From NCBI GenBank assembly GCA_034113365.1, contig JAXEXP010000014.1:1-13270 (forward strand): a stretch of DNA of 13,270 bases, in the 5' to 3' direction. This document shows, piece by piece, positions 7,288-13,270 of the stretch. Origin of the DNA: Spyradocola sp034113365. GTDB taxonomy: Bacteria; Bacillota; Clostridia; Christensenellales; UBA1750. A program made the position numbers and the translations under genes. Each line of letters starts with the position of its first letter. Position 1 is the stretch's first letter. The notes beneath the pieces are model-generated. The model searched no databases. It was not told the origin of the DNA and saw nothing but the letters and a program-made list of their open reading frames with translations.

Positions 7288-7347
7288 AATATGTACTCAA
7301 AATATGCCCGGTGTGGCATCACGGTATGCGCGAGGGGAGGGAAAACA

Positions 7348-7521
7348 ATGTCTGAAATCCGCGTTGGGGAAAACGAATCCCTTGAGAGCGCTCTCAAGCG
7401 TTTTAAGCGCAAGTGTGCCCGGTCCGGCGTCCTGGCCGAGGTCCGCAAGCGTGAGCATTACGAGAAGCCCAGTGTCAAGCGCAAGAAGAAAGCTGAGGCA
7501 GCAAGGAAGCGCAAGTATTGA
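7348..7521 (+). CDS. rpsU: 30S ribosomal protein S21
   Basis: This 57-aa basic protein is a component of the small ribosomal subunit platform near the 3' end of 16S rRNA, involved in initiation. The sequence begins MSEIRVGENESLESALKRFKR and continues through a segment containing Arg-Ser-Gly, and ends in a Lys/Arg-rich tail (KRKKKAEAARKRKY), exactly the bacterial S21 layout and length. The ATG at 7348 is preceded by GAGGGGAGGG at good spacing. An upstream in-frame ATG (7291) lies at or before the transcription start of the strong promoter and is not used. The gene is monocistronic here, with its own promoter and terminator. In many Clostridia it neighbours a YqeY-like gene; that is not seen here. 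Confidence 0.97.
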   Translation: MSEIRVGENESLESALKRFKRKCARSGVLAEVRKREHYEKPSVKRKKKAEAARKRKY

Positions 7522-7544
7522 TTTTCGCTTTCGACGTAAAAAGG

Positions 7545-7579
7545 ACGGCCTGTGCAGACGAACTGCACAGGCCGTTTTT
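7545..7579 (+). terminator. Intrinsic terminator of rpsU
   Basis: ACGGCCTGTGCAG (7545-7557) and CTGCACAGGCCGT (7563-7575) form a perfect 13-bp stem with a five-base loop (ACGAA), ending in TTTTT (7575-7579). An A-run lies just upstream (7538-7542), so the structure could act in both directions. Confidence 0.95.
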
Positions 7580-7634
7580 CTGTGCCCGTGCCGTCATTTC
7601 GCACACGCCCAGCGACATTCTGAGCGCAAACGCG

Positions 7635-7662
7635 TTTACGATCCGCCCCATTATGGTACAAT
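7635..7662 (+). promoter_or_regulatory. Promoter of the NfeD-like gene
   Basis: TTTACG (7635-7640, 4 of 6 matches to TTGACA), a 16-bp spacer and TACAAT (7657-7662, 5 of 6 matches to TATAAT) lie 34 bp before the TTG start. The rpsU terminator upstream makes an independent promoter necessary. Confidence 0.55.
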
Positions 7663-7695
7663 GAAGGAATCAAACCAAAGCCTGGAGGTGGCCCC

Positions 7696-8331
7696 TTGCT
7701 GGAGAAATTTATAGCCGGTCAGTCCGGCGTGGAATGGATCGGCGGCCTGCTGTTCGCAGTCGGCATGATGCTGCTGATGAACGAAGCCGTCAGCCCCGGC
7801 CTGGGCGCGAGCGGCGTCATCGGCGTGGCGCTGCACATGGGCTGCTTCCTGCCGGGCGTGCTCTCCGGCGCGACGCCGTGGGCGGTGCTGCTGCTCGCGG
7901 CCGTCGGCGGCGCGCTGATGCTGATGGATTCCTTCATCACGGGCTTCGGCCCGCTCGCCGCCATCGGCCTCGTGCTGCTGCTCCTGTCGCTGTGGATCGC
8001 CGCGGACGGCCTGGCCCAGTTCTTCTTCACGCTCTGCGGCTGCGCGGTGCTCACCGCCCTGTCGCTGCCGGTGACGCTGCACCGCCTGCCCCGCACCCGC
8101 ATGATGCAGAAGATCCGCCTCGACGACACCCTCGCGCCCGAGCAGCCCGCCCAGGCGCTGCCCGCCCCCGGGGAGACGGGCGTGGCCGTGACGGACCTCA
8201 AGCCCCAGGGCATCGTGCGCATCGGCGAGGAGCGCTGCCCCGCCCGAGCCGCCGCCTTCATCGAAAAGGGCGCGCCCGTCCGCGTCACCGGCAGCGCAGC
8301 AGGCGCCATCACCGTCGAGCGCATAAACTAA
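7696..8331 (+). CDS. NfeD-like membrane protein with C-terminal OB-fold
   Basis: This 211-aa integral membrane protein belongs to the NfeD/YuaF-like family, which acts with flotillins/stomatins or ClpP-like membrane serine proteases in membrane organisation or quality control. Four to five hydrophobic segments are visible (about 12-30, 37-53, 61-78, 85-102, 108-126). A Pro-rich linker follows, then the NfeDC OB domain from about 158 (GETGVAVTDLKPQGIVRIGEE) to the end (FIEKGAPVRVT and IERI-like ending). The start is TTG at 7696, six bases after GGAGGTG; there is no ATG at a comparable place. The Cys181-Pro-Ala insertion in the OB domain is an ordinary variation. No flotillin or protease partner adjoins it. 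It lacks the N-terminal protease domain of long NfeD forms. Confidence 0.88.
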   Translation: MLEKFIAGQSGVEWIGGLLFAVGMMLLMNEAVSPGLGASGVIGVALHMGCFLPGVLSGATPWAVLLLAAVGGALMLMDSFITGFGPLAAIGLVLLLLSLWIAADGLAQFFFTLCGCAVLTALSLPVTLHRLPRTRMMQKIRLDDTLAPEQPAQALPAPGETGVAVTDLKPQGIVRIGEERCPARAAAFIEKGAPVRVTGSAAGAITVERIN

Positions 8332-8369
8332 AGACCGCAGGCTCCGCAACCGGAACCCGCGGTCTTTTT
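8330..8369 (+). terminator. Intrinsic terminator of the NfeD-like gene
   Basis: AAAGACCGC (8330-8338) pairs with GCGGTCTTT (8359-8367); inner pairs GG/CC and TCCG/CGGA extend the stem to a CAAC loop. TTTTT (8365-8369) follows. The left arm overlaps the last two bases of the stop codon. It lies between convergent genes but has only a short T-run in the reverse direction. Confidence 0.9.
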
Positions 8370-8378
8370 CTATCCGTT

Positions 8379-9341
8379 TTACAGCAGGAACAGCGCCGCA
8401 ACGCCGCTGAGCAGCGCCAGCGCCAGCAGCAGCGCGCAGTACCGCGCGATCAGCTTTCCCCGGAACGCCTGCGACAGCAGCGCCCACTCCGCAATGGAGA
8501 ACAGCATCGTCGCCAGAAGGAAGGTCAGCGCCACCGCGGGCGAGTACGCGTACGCCGTCTGCACGATGGGCAGCACCGAGAACACGTCCGAGTGCAGGCA
8601 CCCGCCGATGAGCGTGGCCAGCGGCAGCGCCAGTACGTTGCCCGACAGCGCCGCCTCGATCCACTGCTGCGGCACGAACACCGCGATGGCGGAGGACACC
8701 AGCACGCCGATGAGCAGGAACAGCCACACGTTGCGGAAGGTCAGCCCCGCCGAGCACAGCGCCTTGTTCAACCGCGAGCCCACCGTGTTCTCGTCGTGAT
8801 GGTGGTGGTGCACCGCGAGCAGCTTGTCCAGCCGCACCAGCTGCTCGCCCGTCGGCCCCAGCACCGCCGCATTCACCACGCAGATCACCAGCCCGCACAC
8901 CGCGTACAGTACCGCGAACTTCAGGTCAAACCGCGCAAAGATCGCCGAGAGCGCCGTCAGGTTCAGGCAGCTCGCGCTCGTCAGGAACGCCAGGCAGAAG
9001 GACAGCGGCACGCCCGACACCAGAAAGCCCATCATGATGGGGATGATGGAGCAGCTGCAGAACGGCGAGAGCATGCCCAGCGCCAGCGCCAGCACGTAGC
9101 CCGGCAGCCCGCGCAGCCGCTTGAGCTTGTCCTTCATGCGGTCGTAGGGGATGTAGGTCTGCAGGTAGCTCACCGCCGCCACGACCACCAGCAGCAGCAC
9201 CGCGATCTCGAGAAAATCCGTCAGGGAATGGGTCAGAAAGTGCGTCAGGCTCTCCGAAAGGCCTGCGCGCTCCAGCAGCCCCTCCAGAGGCTCCTCGATC
9301 CATGCGCCAAACAGGCCGAAATGCTGATGTGTGTGTTCCAT
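8379..9341 (-). CDS. DUF318/ArsP-like permease, putative metal(loid) exporter
   Basis: This 320-aa membrane protein has about eight predicted helices (near 43-60, 81-104, 109-130, 142-162, 204-224, 233-256, 268-290, 300-320). The hallmark SPFCSCSIIP (Cys95, Cys97) identifies the ArsP/YraQ/DUF318 permease family, members of which export trivalent organoarsenicals or, in the SO_0444 branch, copper/zinc. The second half carries GGCLHSDVFSVLPI (Cys248, His250, Asp252), in the place of the second family motif. A cytoplasmic-loop His run (178-182, followed by Asp-Glu) and a His-rich N-terminus (residues 3, 5, 7) suggest metal contact; that is inference. ATG at 9341 follows AAAGGAGAATCA. No arsR-, copper- or mercury-type regulator is adjacent, so substrate is not assigned. 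Confidence 0.86.
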   Translation of the reverse strand: MEHTHQHFGLFGAWIEEPLEGLLERAGLSESLTHFLTHSLTDFLEIAVLLLVVVAAVSYLQTYIPYDRMKDKLKRLRGLPGYVLALALGMLSPFCSCSIIPIMMGFLVSGVPLSFCLAFLTSASCLNLTALSAIFARFDLKFAVLYAVCGLVICVVNAAVLGPTGEQLVRLDKLLAVHHHHHDENTVGSRLNKALCSAGLTFRNVWLFLLIGVLVSSAIAVFVPQQWIEAALSGNVLALPLATLIGGCLHSDVFSVLPIVQTAYAYSPAVALTFLLATMLFSIAEWALLSQAFRGKLIARYCALLLALALLSGVAALFLL

Positions 9342-9524
9342 TGATTCTCCTTTTCCGCCGGGGCGCCGTGTGGGGACATGTTTCCGGCAAACAACCCAAG
9401 TTTATCACACCCGGCGAAAAAATCAACCAAGTTCCACGAAAAGTAACACAGGAAACGTTAAAAACGATCCATAAACACATGAACGATTGCGCATATATCC
9501 ACAGAAACCGTGGTTTCCACGCGA
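9342..9524. other. AT-rich gap between flavoenzyme and permease genes
   Basis: These 183 bases hold no credible gene. They contain the candidate permease promoter and, next to the flavoenzyme stop, a GAAAC/GTTTC inverted pair (9504-9508 with 9513-9517, loop CGTG) lacking a T-run. No clear terminator for the larC-flavoenzyme operon is visible, so read-through into the permease gene is possible. Confidence 0.5.
9399..9426 (-). promoter_or_regulatory. Possible promoter of the permease gene
   Basis: On the minus strand TTGATT (9426 to 9421), a 16-bp spacer and TAAACT (9404 to 9399) sit about 58 bp before the permease start. Each hexamer matches 4 of 6 consensus bases, so this is only a candidate, but the long AT-rich gap after the upstream flavoenzyme gene makes a promoter here likely. 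Confidence 0.4.
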
Positions 9525-11492
9525 TCAGATCTGATTCGCGGCATCAAAACCGGTGCGCACCGCCATCAGCACATTCGCGGGCTTGATGCAGTCGCCGACC
9601 TGCGCCCACTGCGCCGCGCACCCCGCAAACGCCATCGCCTCGTCGATGCGCGCGCGCATGCCCGCCGCCAGCAGCACCGTGTCCGCTTCGATCAACTGCT
9701 CCTGCCCGTCCGCATCCACGAACACAAGCCCCTCCGGCCGGATCTCCGTGCATCGCGCGTTCACATGCACCTCCACAGTGCCGTCCATGCGCTCCAATAT
9801 GGCCGCCCGCGTGAACTCCTGCGCGTCCTTCGCCACGCCGTCCGCCATCTCGAGCAGCGCCACGCGCCCGGCATAGCCCCTGTCCAGCGCCAGATGCAGC
9901 GCCGTCTCGCAGCCCACCAGGCCGCCGCCCAGCACCGCCACGCGCCCCAGATCGCGCATCTGCGCCAGCCCATACGCCTCTTCCGCGGTGATCACGTTTG
10001 CGCCGTCCACACCCGGGATCCCAGGCCGCAGCGCCTCCGCGCCCACCGCCGAGATCACCGCATCGGGCGCCAGCTCCTCGATCAGCTCCGGCGTCGCCTC
10101 AGTGCTCAGCAGCACGCGCACGCCCTTCTTGCGCACCATCCGCACCTGATACTCCAGAAATTTCGCCAGACACCCCTTGAAGGACACCTGCCGCGCAAAC
10201 ACCAGCTTGCCGCCCAGCTCGCCGCTGCGCTCGACGAGCGTTACCTCGTGCCCGCGGTCGGCGCACTGCATCGCCGCCTGCATGCCCGCAGGCCCGCCGC
10301 CCACGACCACCACGCGCTTTTTCCTGTCCACCGGGCTGACGATGTGCGGCAGCCGCGACTCCCGCCCCACCGTGGGGTTGACCGAGCAGCTGAACATCGC
10401 CGCGCTGCCGTATTCCAGGCAGTGCAGGCACCGCAGGCAGGGGATGCACTCGTCGTCGCGCCCGTCGCGCCACTTGTTGACGCGCGCCGCGTCGGCGATC
10501 AGCCCGCGCGTCATACCCACCAGGTCCGCGCCGCCCGTCGCCAGCACCTCCTCAATGGCCTCCGGCGACTGGAACGCCCCCAGCGTCAGCACCGGGATGT
10601 GGATGTCCGGGCAATGCTTGACCGCGCGCGCCAGGTGCGCGTTGACGCCCTCGGGCAGGAATTCCGTGGGATGCGTGACGCCGCCCGTCCCCGAGAAGAA
10701 CATGCCGTTGGAGATGTGCGCGATGTCGATCTTGTCCTGCACTGCCTTGATCATCTCGATGCAGTCCCCGATCTTGTAGCCCACGCCGGGTTCTGCAAAC
10801 ATCTCGTCGCCCGAGATGCGCAGCTCAATGAGCAGCTTCCGCCCCACCCGCGCGCGGATCGCGTCCAGTATCATCTGCAAAAACCGCAGCCGGTTCGCAA
10901 GGCTCCCGCCAAATTCGTCCGTCCGCCGGTTGAAGTATTTCGACAAAAATTGGCTGATGCACACCCCGTGCCCCGCGTGGATCAGCAGCATGTCAAACCC
11001 GCACTCCAGCGCCGCCTGCGCCACGTCGCCGTAGGTCGCCGCGATGGCTTCCAACGCGTCGCGCGTGAAGGCCACGGTGGGGGAGCCGTCCCCCTCCAGG
11101 TCGCCGTTGACCGAGTAAGTGATGCGGTTGCCATGCAGGTCGTGCCCGTGGTGCGCAAACGCCAGCAGCTCCAGCGACGCCTTCGCCCCGCACGCATGGA
11201 TCCCCGCGGTGAATTCGCTGAAGAACCGGTGGCTCTCGTACTTGAGTATGTTGTCCGCGCCGTGCACCGCGTCGTAGGGCATCTCAAAGTCCATGTTCTG
11301 CGCGGAGTAGGTGATGCACGCCGCGCCGCCCTTCGCCTTTTCGTAGTAGTAGTCCGCCACGTGCTCGTTCGGGTACGGTTCGCGCCCGTACAGCAGATGC
11401 ACGCCCGCAGGCGTCGACCAGATGCGGTTCTTGAACACCACGTCGCCGATGCGAATGGGGCTGAATATGTGCGGATACCGCTGCTGCGCCAT
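9525..11492 (-). CDS. Old Yellow Enzyme-type NADH:flavin oxidoreductase / enoate reductase-like flavoprotein
   Basis: This 655-aa multi-cofactor oxidoreductase has the layout of 2-enoate reductase, 2,4-dienoyl-CoA reductase and BaiCD/BaiH-type enzymes. The N-terminal FMN TIM barrel (about 1-345) includes FKNRIWSTPAG, catalytic-site HAGHG (His172, His175), NRRTDEFGGSLANRLRF (188-204) and GMTRGLIAD near 326-334. A Cys cluster follows (Cys349, 352, 355, 358 and Cys369 before SVNP) for a 4Fe-4S centre. The C-terminal half has two dinucleotide folds: VVVVGGGPAGMQAA (about 394-407, FAD) and VAVLGGGLVGCETA (NAD(P)H). It probably reduces an activated C=C bond with NAD(P)H in the cytoplasm; substrate unknown. 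ATG at 11492 is set by TAAGGAGG, which overlaps the larC stop region; the gap from larC is 11 nt, so the two form an operon. Confidence 0.92.
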   Translation of the reverse strand: MAQQRYPHIFSPIRIGDVVFKNRIWSTPAGVHLLYGREPYPNEHVADYYYEKAKGGAACITYSAQNMDFEMPYDAVHGADNILKYESHRFFSEFTAGIHACGAKASLELLAFAHHGHDLHGNRITYSVNGDLEGDGSPTVAFTRDALEAIAATYGDVAQAALECGFDMLLIHAGHGVCISQFLSKYFNRRTDEFGGSLANRLRFLQMILDAIRARVGRKLLIELRISGDEMFAEPGVGYKIGDCIEMIKAVQDKIDIAHISNGMFFSGTGGVTHPTEFLPEGVNAHLARAVKHCPDIHIPVLTLGAFQSPEAIEEVLATGGADLVGMTRGLIADAARVNKWRDGRDDECIPCLRCLHCLEYGSAAMFSCSVNPTVGRESRLPHIVSPVDRKKRVVVVGGGPAGMQAAMQCADRGHEVTLVERSGELGGKLVFARQVSFKGCLAKFLEYQVRMVRKKGVRVLLSTEATPELIEELAPDAVISAVGAEALRPGIPGVDGANVITAEEAYGLAQMRDLGRVAVLGGGLVGCETALHLALDRGYAGRVALLEMADGVAKDAQEFTRAAILERMDGTVEVHVNARCTEIRPEGLVFVDADGQEQLIEADTVLLAAGMRARIDEAMAFAGCAAQWAQVGDCIKPANVLMAVRTGFDAANQI

Positions 11493-11503
11493 GCCGATCC
11501 TCC

Positions 11504-12841
11504 TTACCCTCTGAGCAGCGCTTCGGCCTGCGCAAGGCTCACGCCCTGCTCGCGCGCCACACGCGCCGCGTCCTCGTATTCCACCTTCTCGCGCGTCACG
11601 CCGTACCCCTGCGCGACCTTCCGGCGCACCGGCCCGTAAGCCGTGTCCTCGGTGACCACGCTGCGCTCCAGCGTGTACCGCCTGCACAGCTGCTCGCGCA
11701 CGCCCAGCGTCGTGGTGTGCAGGAACAGCAGCCCCGCCATCTTCTCGCGGTCCTCCGGCCTGCACAGCACGCTCAGCACTACGCCCGGGCGGTTCTTCTT
11801 CATGCCCGCCGCCACCGTCCAGACGTCCAGCGCGCCCGCCTCCAGCAGCCGCTCCTGCGCAAAGCCCAGCGCCTCGGGCGTCATGTCATCCAGGTTGCAG
11901 GCCAGCTCCGCCACCTCGCCGCCGCCCTCCTGCGTCTGCCCCAGCATCGCGCGCACGCAGTTCGCCATTTCAAAATCCTTCCTGCCCATGCCGTAGCCGA
12001 TGGCCTCCACCTGCATCACCGGCATGTCGCCGAACCGCGCCGCAAAGTGCTTGAGCAGCGCCGCTCCCGTGGGCGTGCACAGCTCGCCCTTGACCTTGCC
12101 GCCATAAATCGGCGCGCCCTTCAGTATAAACGCCGTCGCGGGCGCGGGCACCGGCAGGATCCCGTGCGCGCAGTGCACATGGCCGCTGCCCACGTGCACG
12201 GGCGATACCACCACCTGCTCCACACCCAGGCGCTCCATCAGCAGGCACACCGCGGTCACGTCCGCCACCGCGTCCATCGTCCCCACCTCGTGGAAGTGGA
12301 TCTCCGTCACCGGCACGCCGTGCGCATGGCTCTCCGCCTCCGCGATCAGCCCGTACACCGCATGAATATCCCCGCGCACCTTCTCCGACACCGGCAGCGC
12401 GTCGATCACCGCGCCGATGTCCCGCACGCTGCTGTGATGATGCGCATGCTCATGGCCGTGATGCTCATGGTCGTGGCCGTGATGCTCATGGTCGTGGTCG
12501 TGATGCTCGTGTTCATGCTCATGCTCGTGTTCATGGTCGTGATGATGATGCTCGTGCTCCTCCTCATCGTGATGGCGTTCGTGCTCCTCCTCATCGTGAG
12601 GATGATGATGCTCCTGCTCGTGCATCACATCCGCCTCGTCCACGCCGTTCACGAGCACCGTCACATGCGTTCCACGAATGCCGCACTTGACGCAAGGCTC
12701 CTGCGCCACCTCAACGCCGGGGATGCCCAGCCCGTTCAGTTCCTTCAAAAACCCCTCCCGGTCGGGGAGAAGCTCCAGCAGCGCCGCCGTGAGCATGTCG
12801 CCCGCAGCGCCCATTCCGCAGTCCAGATACAGTGTCCTCAT
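11504..12841 (-). CDS. larC: LarC, nickel-pincer cofactor biosynthesis protein (nickel insertion)
   Basis: This 445-aa cytoplasmic enzyme matches LarC, the CTP-dependent cyclometallase that inserts nickel into the pyridinium dithio-pincer nucleotide used by lactate racemase and LarA relatives. Visible signatures are LYLDCGMGAAGDM at the N-terminus, EIHFHEVGTMDAVADV, the GSGHVHCAHG segment, CTPTGAALLKHF, ACNLDDMTPEALGF and MKKNRPGVVLSVLC. Between residues 74 and 136 lies a tract with 33 His in 63 residues, mostly His-Asp/Glu, typical of nickel-handling proteins. In Lactiplantibacillus plantarum larC is read by ribosomal frameshifting from two frames; here it is one continuous frame. ATG at 12841 follows GGAGGG at 5-nt spacing; an in-frame ATG at 12853 includes that ribosome binding site and is rejected. 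LarA, LarB and LarE are not in the window. Confidence 0.94.
   Translation of the reverse strand: MRTLYLDCGMGAAGDMLTAALLELLPDREGFLKELNGLGIPGVEVAQEPCVKCGIRGTHVTVLVNGVDEADVMHEQEHHHPHDEEEHERHHDEEEHEHHHHDHEHEHEHEHEHHDHDHEHHGHDHEHHGHEHAHHHSSVRDIGAVIDALPVSEKVRGDIHAVYGLIAEAESHAHGVPVTEIHFHEVGTMDAVADVTAVCLLMERLGVEQVVVSPVHVGSGHVHCAHGILPVPAPATAFILKGAPIYGGKVKGELCTPTGAALLKHFAARFGDMPVMQVEAIGYGMGRKDFEMANCVRAMLGQTQEGGGEVAELACNLDDMTPEALGFAQERLLEAGALDVWTVAAGMKKNRPGVVLSVLCRPEDREKMAGLLFLHTTTLGVREQLCRRYTLERSVVTEDTAYGPVRRKVAQGYGVTREKVEYEDAARVAREQGVSLAQAEALLRG
12434..12622 (-). repeat. Short tandem repeats encoding the LarC His tract
   Basis: A 21-bp unit is present as two exact tandem copies (12454-12474 and 12475-12495), encoding HDHEHHG twice. 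A 20-bp block CGTGCTCCTCCTCATCGTGA recurs at 12553-12572 and 12580-12599 (27-bp period, 9 residues). Both periods keep the reading frame, so slippage would change tract length without breaking larC. Confidence 0.85.
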
Positions 12842-12895
12842 ATTGCCCTCCATAAATGCAGTTCGACCAAAGCCCACACGCGGGCTCTCCCTAAC

Positions 12896-12924
12896 AGAAT
12901 ACCTCCAACGCGCCGCCTTTGCAA
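12896..12924 (-). promoter_or_regulatory. Candidate promoter of larC operon
   Basis: On the minus strand TTGCAA (12924 to 12919), a 17-bp spacer and TATTCT (12901 to 12896) each match 4 of 6 consensus bases. The leader would be about 48 nt and includes a hairpin AGCCC/GGGCT (12871-12875 with 12882-12886). No known riboswitch or metal-regulator operator was recognised. Confidence 0.45.
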
Positions 12925-12947
12925 TCCTTATTTTCCCGCCCCAAGCC

Positions 12948-12977
12948 TTTGCACAGCGCCGTCAAATGCGCTATACT
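12948..12977 (+). promoter_or_regulatory. Candidate promoter of the macro-domain gene
   Basis: TATACT (12972-12977) is a good -10 box. A weak -35 lies at TTTGCA (12948-12953, 18-bp spacer) or TTGCAC (12949-12954, 17-bp spacer). The start codon is 30 nt downstream. It is divergent from, and does not overlap, the larC promoter candidate. Confidence 0.5.
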
Positions 12978-13006
12978 GGTACTACAAGCATAAGGGAGGG
13001 GACACC

Positions 13007-13270
13007 ATGCCCATTGAGATCATCCGGGACGACATCACCCGCCTTGCCGTGGACGCCATCGTCAACGCGGCCCGGCCCTCGCTGCTGGGCGGCGGCGGTG
13101 TGGACGGCGCCATCCACCGCGCGGCCGGGCCGAGGCTGCTGGCCGAATGCCGCACGCTGGGCGGCTGCCAAACGGGCGAGGCCAAGCTGACCCGCGGCTA
13201 TCGCCTGCCCTGCCGCTATGTCATCCACACCGTGGGCCCCGTCTGGCACGGCGGCCTGGCAGGGGAGCGT
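13007..13270 (+). CDS. Macro-domain protein (ADP-ribose-binding, YmdB-like), 5' part
   Basis: The first 88 residues of a macro-domain protein are present; the gene runs off the window. The family hydrolyses O-acetyl-ADP-ribose or removes ADP-ribose from proteins. Visible motifs are DDIT (8-11, usually GDIT), VDAIVNAA (15-22), LLGGGGVDGAIHRAAGP (26-42) and YVIHTVGPVW, all close to E. coli YmdB. The catalytically important Asn of the NAAN motif (Asn25 in YmdB) is Arg23 here, while the Asp35 equivalent (Asp33) is kept. The codon CGG differs from any Asn codon at two or more positions, so a single base error is not the cause. ATG at 13007 follows AAGGGAGGGGACACC. Without the C-terminal half, substrate class and activity cannot be settled. 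Confidence 0.92.
   Translation, partial: MPIEIIRDDITRLAVDAIVNAARPSLLGGGGVDGAIHRAAGPRLLAECRTLGGCQTGEAKLTRGYRLPCRYVIHTVGPVWHGGLAGER

Noticed and set aside
7128..7448. 106-aa minus-strand frame overlapping rpsU and its promoter
   Set aside because: It opposes rpsU and its perfect promoter, and has no ribosome binding site or domain.
7734..9344. 536-aa plus-strand frame spanning the NfeD-like and permease genes
   Set aside because: It crosses a strong terminator and two real genes, and is Arg/His/Gln-rich without any domain.
9495..9503. ATATCCACA, one mismatch from a DnaA box
   Set aside because: A single isolated near-match with no cluster or dnaA/dnaN context; expected by chance.
9510..11639. 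709-aa plus-strand frame opposite the flavoenzyme
   Set aside because: Shadow of a gene with complete FMN, Fe-S, FAD and NAD motifs.
11493..11765. N-terminal extension of the flavoenzyme frame to 11765
   Set aside because: The extra 91 residues overlap larC in another frame and show no homology; the ATG at 11492 has an ideal ribosome binding site and begins the typical N-terminus.
12434..12622. CRISPR-like or VNTR-like array
   Set aside because: The repeats are short, contiguous and in frame within larC, encode His-rich peptide and have no spacers.

Overview
The window looks like a chromosomal segment of a GC-rich, Gram-positive-type anaerobe, most likely a member of the Clostridia (Bacillota) of the kind found in animal guts. 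This is inferred from the protein style (a clostridial-type 57-aa S21, a HAD-IA hydrolase, an enoate-reductase-like flavoenzyme, LarC), strong AGGAGG-type ribosome binding sites, TTG/GTG starts, and a two-hairpin intergenic element resembling ones I recall from gut Clostridia. The GC-rich third positions create long open frames on the opposite strand; I treat these as artefacts. No CRISPR array, tRNA, rRNA, transposase or phage gene is visible.

Layout. Positions 1-4877 (+) carry a peptide/nickel-type ABC importer operon: the 3' end of a DppB-like permease, a DppC-like permease, DppD-like and DppF-like ATPases, and a DppA-like lipoprotein. The first four genes overlap or nearly abut (ATGA overlap, 10-nt gap, 0-nt gap); the lipoprotein follows an 85-nt spacer. 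An intrinsic terminator (4895-4928) lies just before a HAD-family hydrolase gene (4959-5681, +), which has its own strong terminator (5687-5727). A hairpin repeat-like element (5768-5854) then runs into the stop codon of a metal-dependent amidohydrolase on the minus strand (5852-7030).

Divergent from the amidohydrolase is rpsU (7348-7521, +), with a near-perfect housekeeping promoter and a perfect 13-bp terminator stem. Next is a NfeD-like membrane protein (7696-8331, +) with its own promoter and terminator, convergent with a DUF318/ArsP-like permease (8379-9341, -). Then comes a two-gene minus-strand operon: larC (11504-12841, nickel-pincer cofactor synthesis, with a striking His tract), followed 11 nt later by a 655-aa Old-Yellow-Enzyme/enoate-reductase-type flavoprotein (9525-11492). 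Divergent from larC, and cut by the window end, is a macro-domain protein (13007 onward, +) whose usual catalytic Asn is an Arg.

Functionally this is a set of short independent transcription units: peptide (or possibly metal-chelate) uptake, small-molecule hydrolysis, translation, membrane quality control, metal/metalloid export, nickel cofactor synthesis with a redox flavoenzyme, and ADP-ribose metabolism. Nothing is clearly a new defence or mobile system. The items most worth a second look are the larC-flavoenzyme pairing, the variant macro domain and the hairpin element at 5768-5854.
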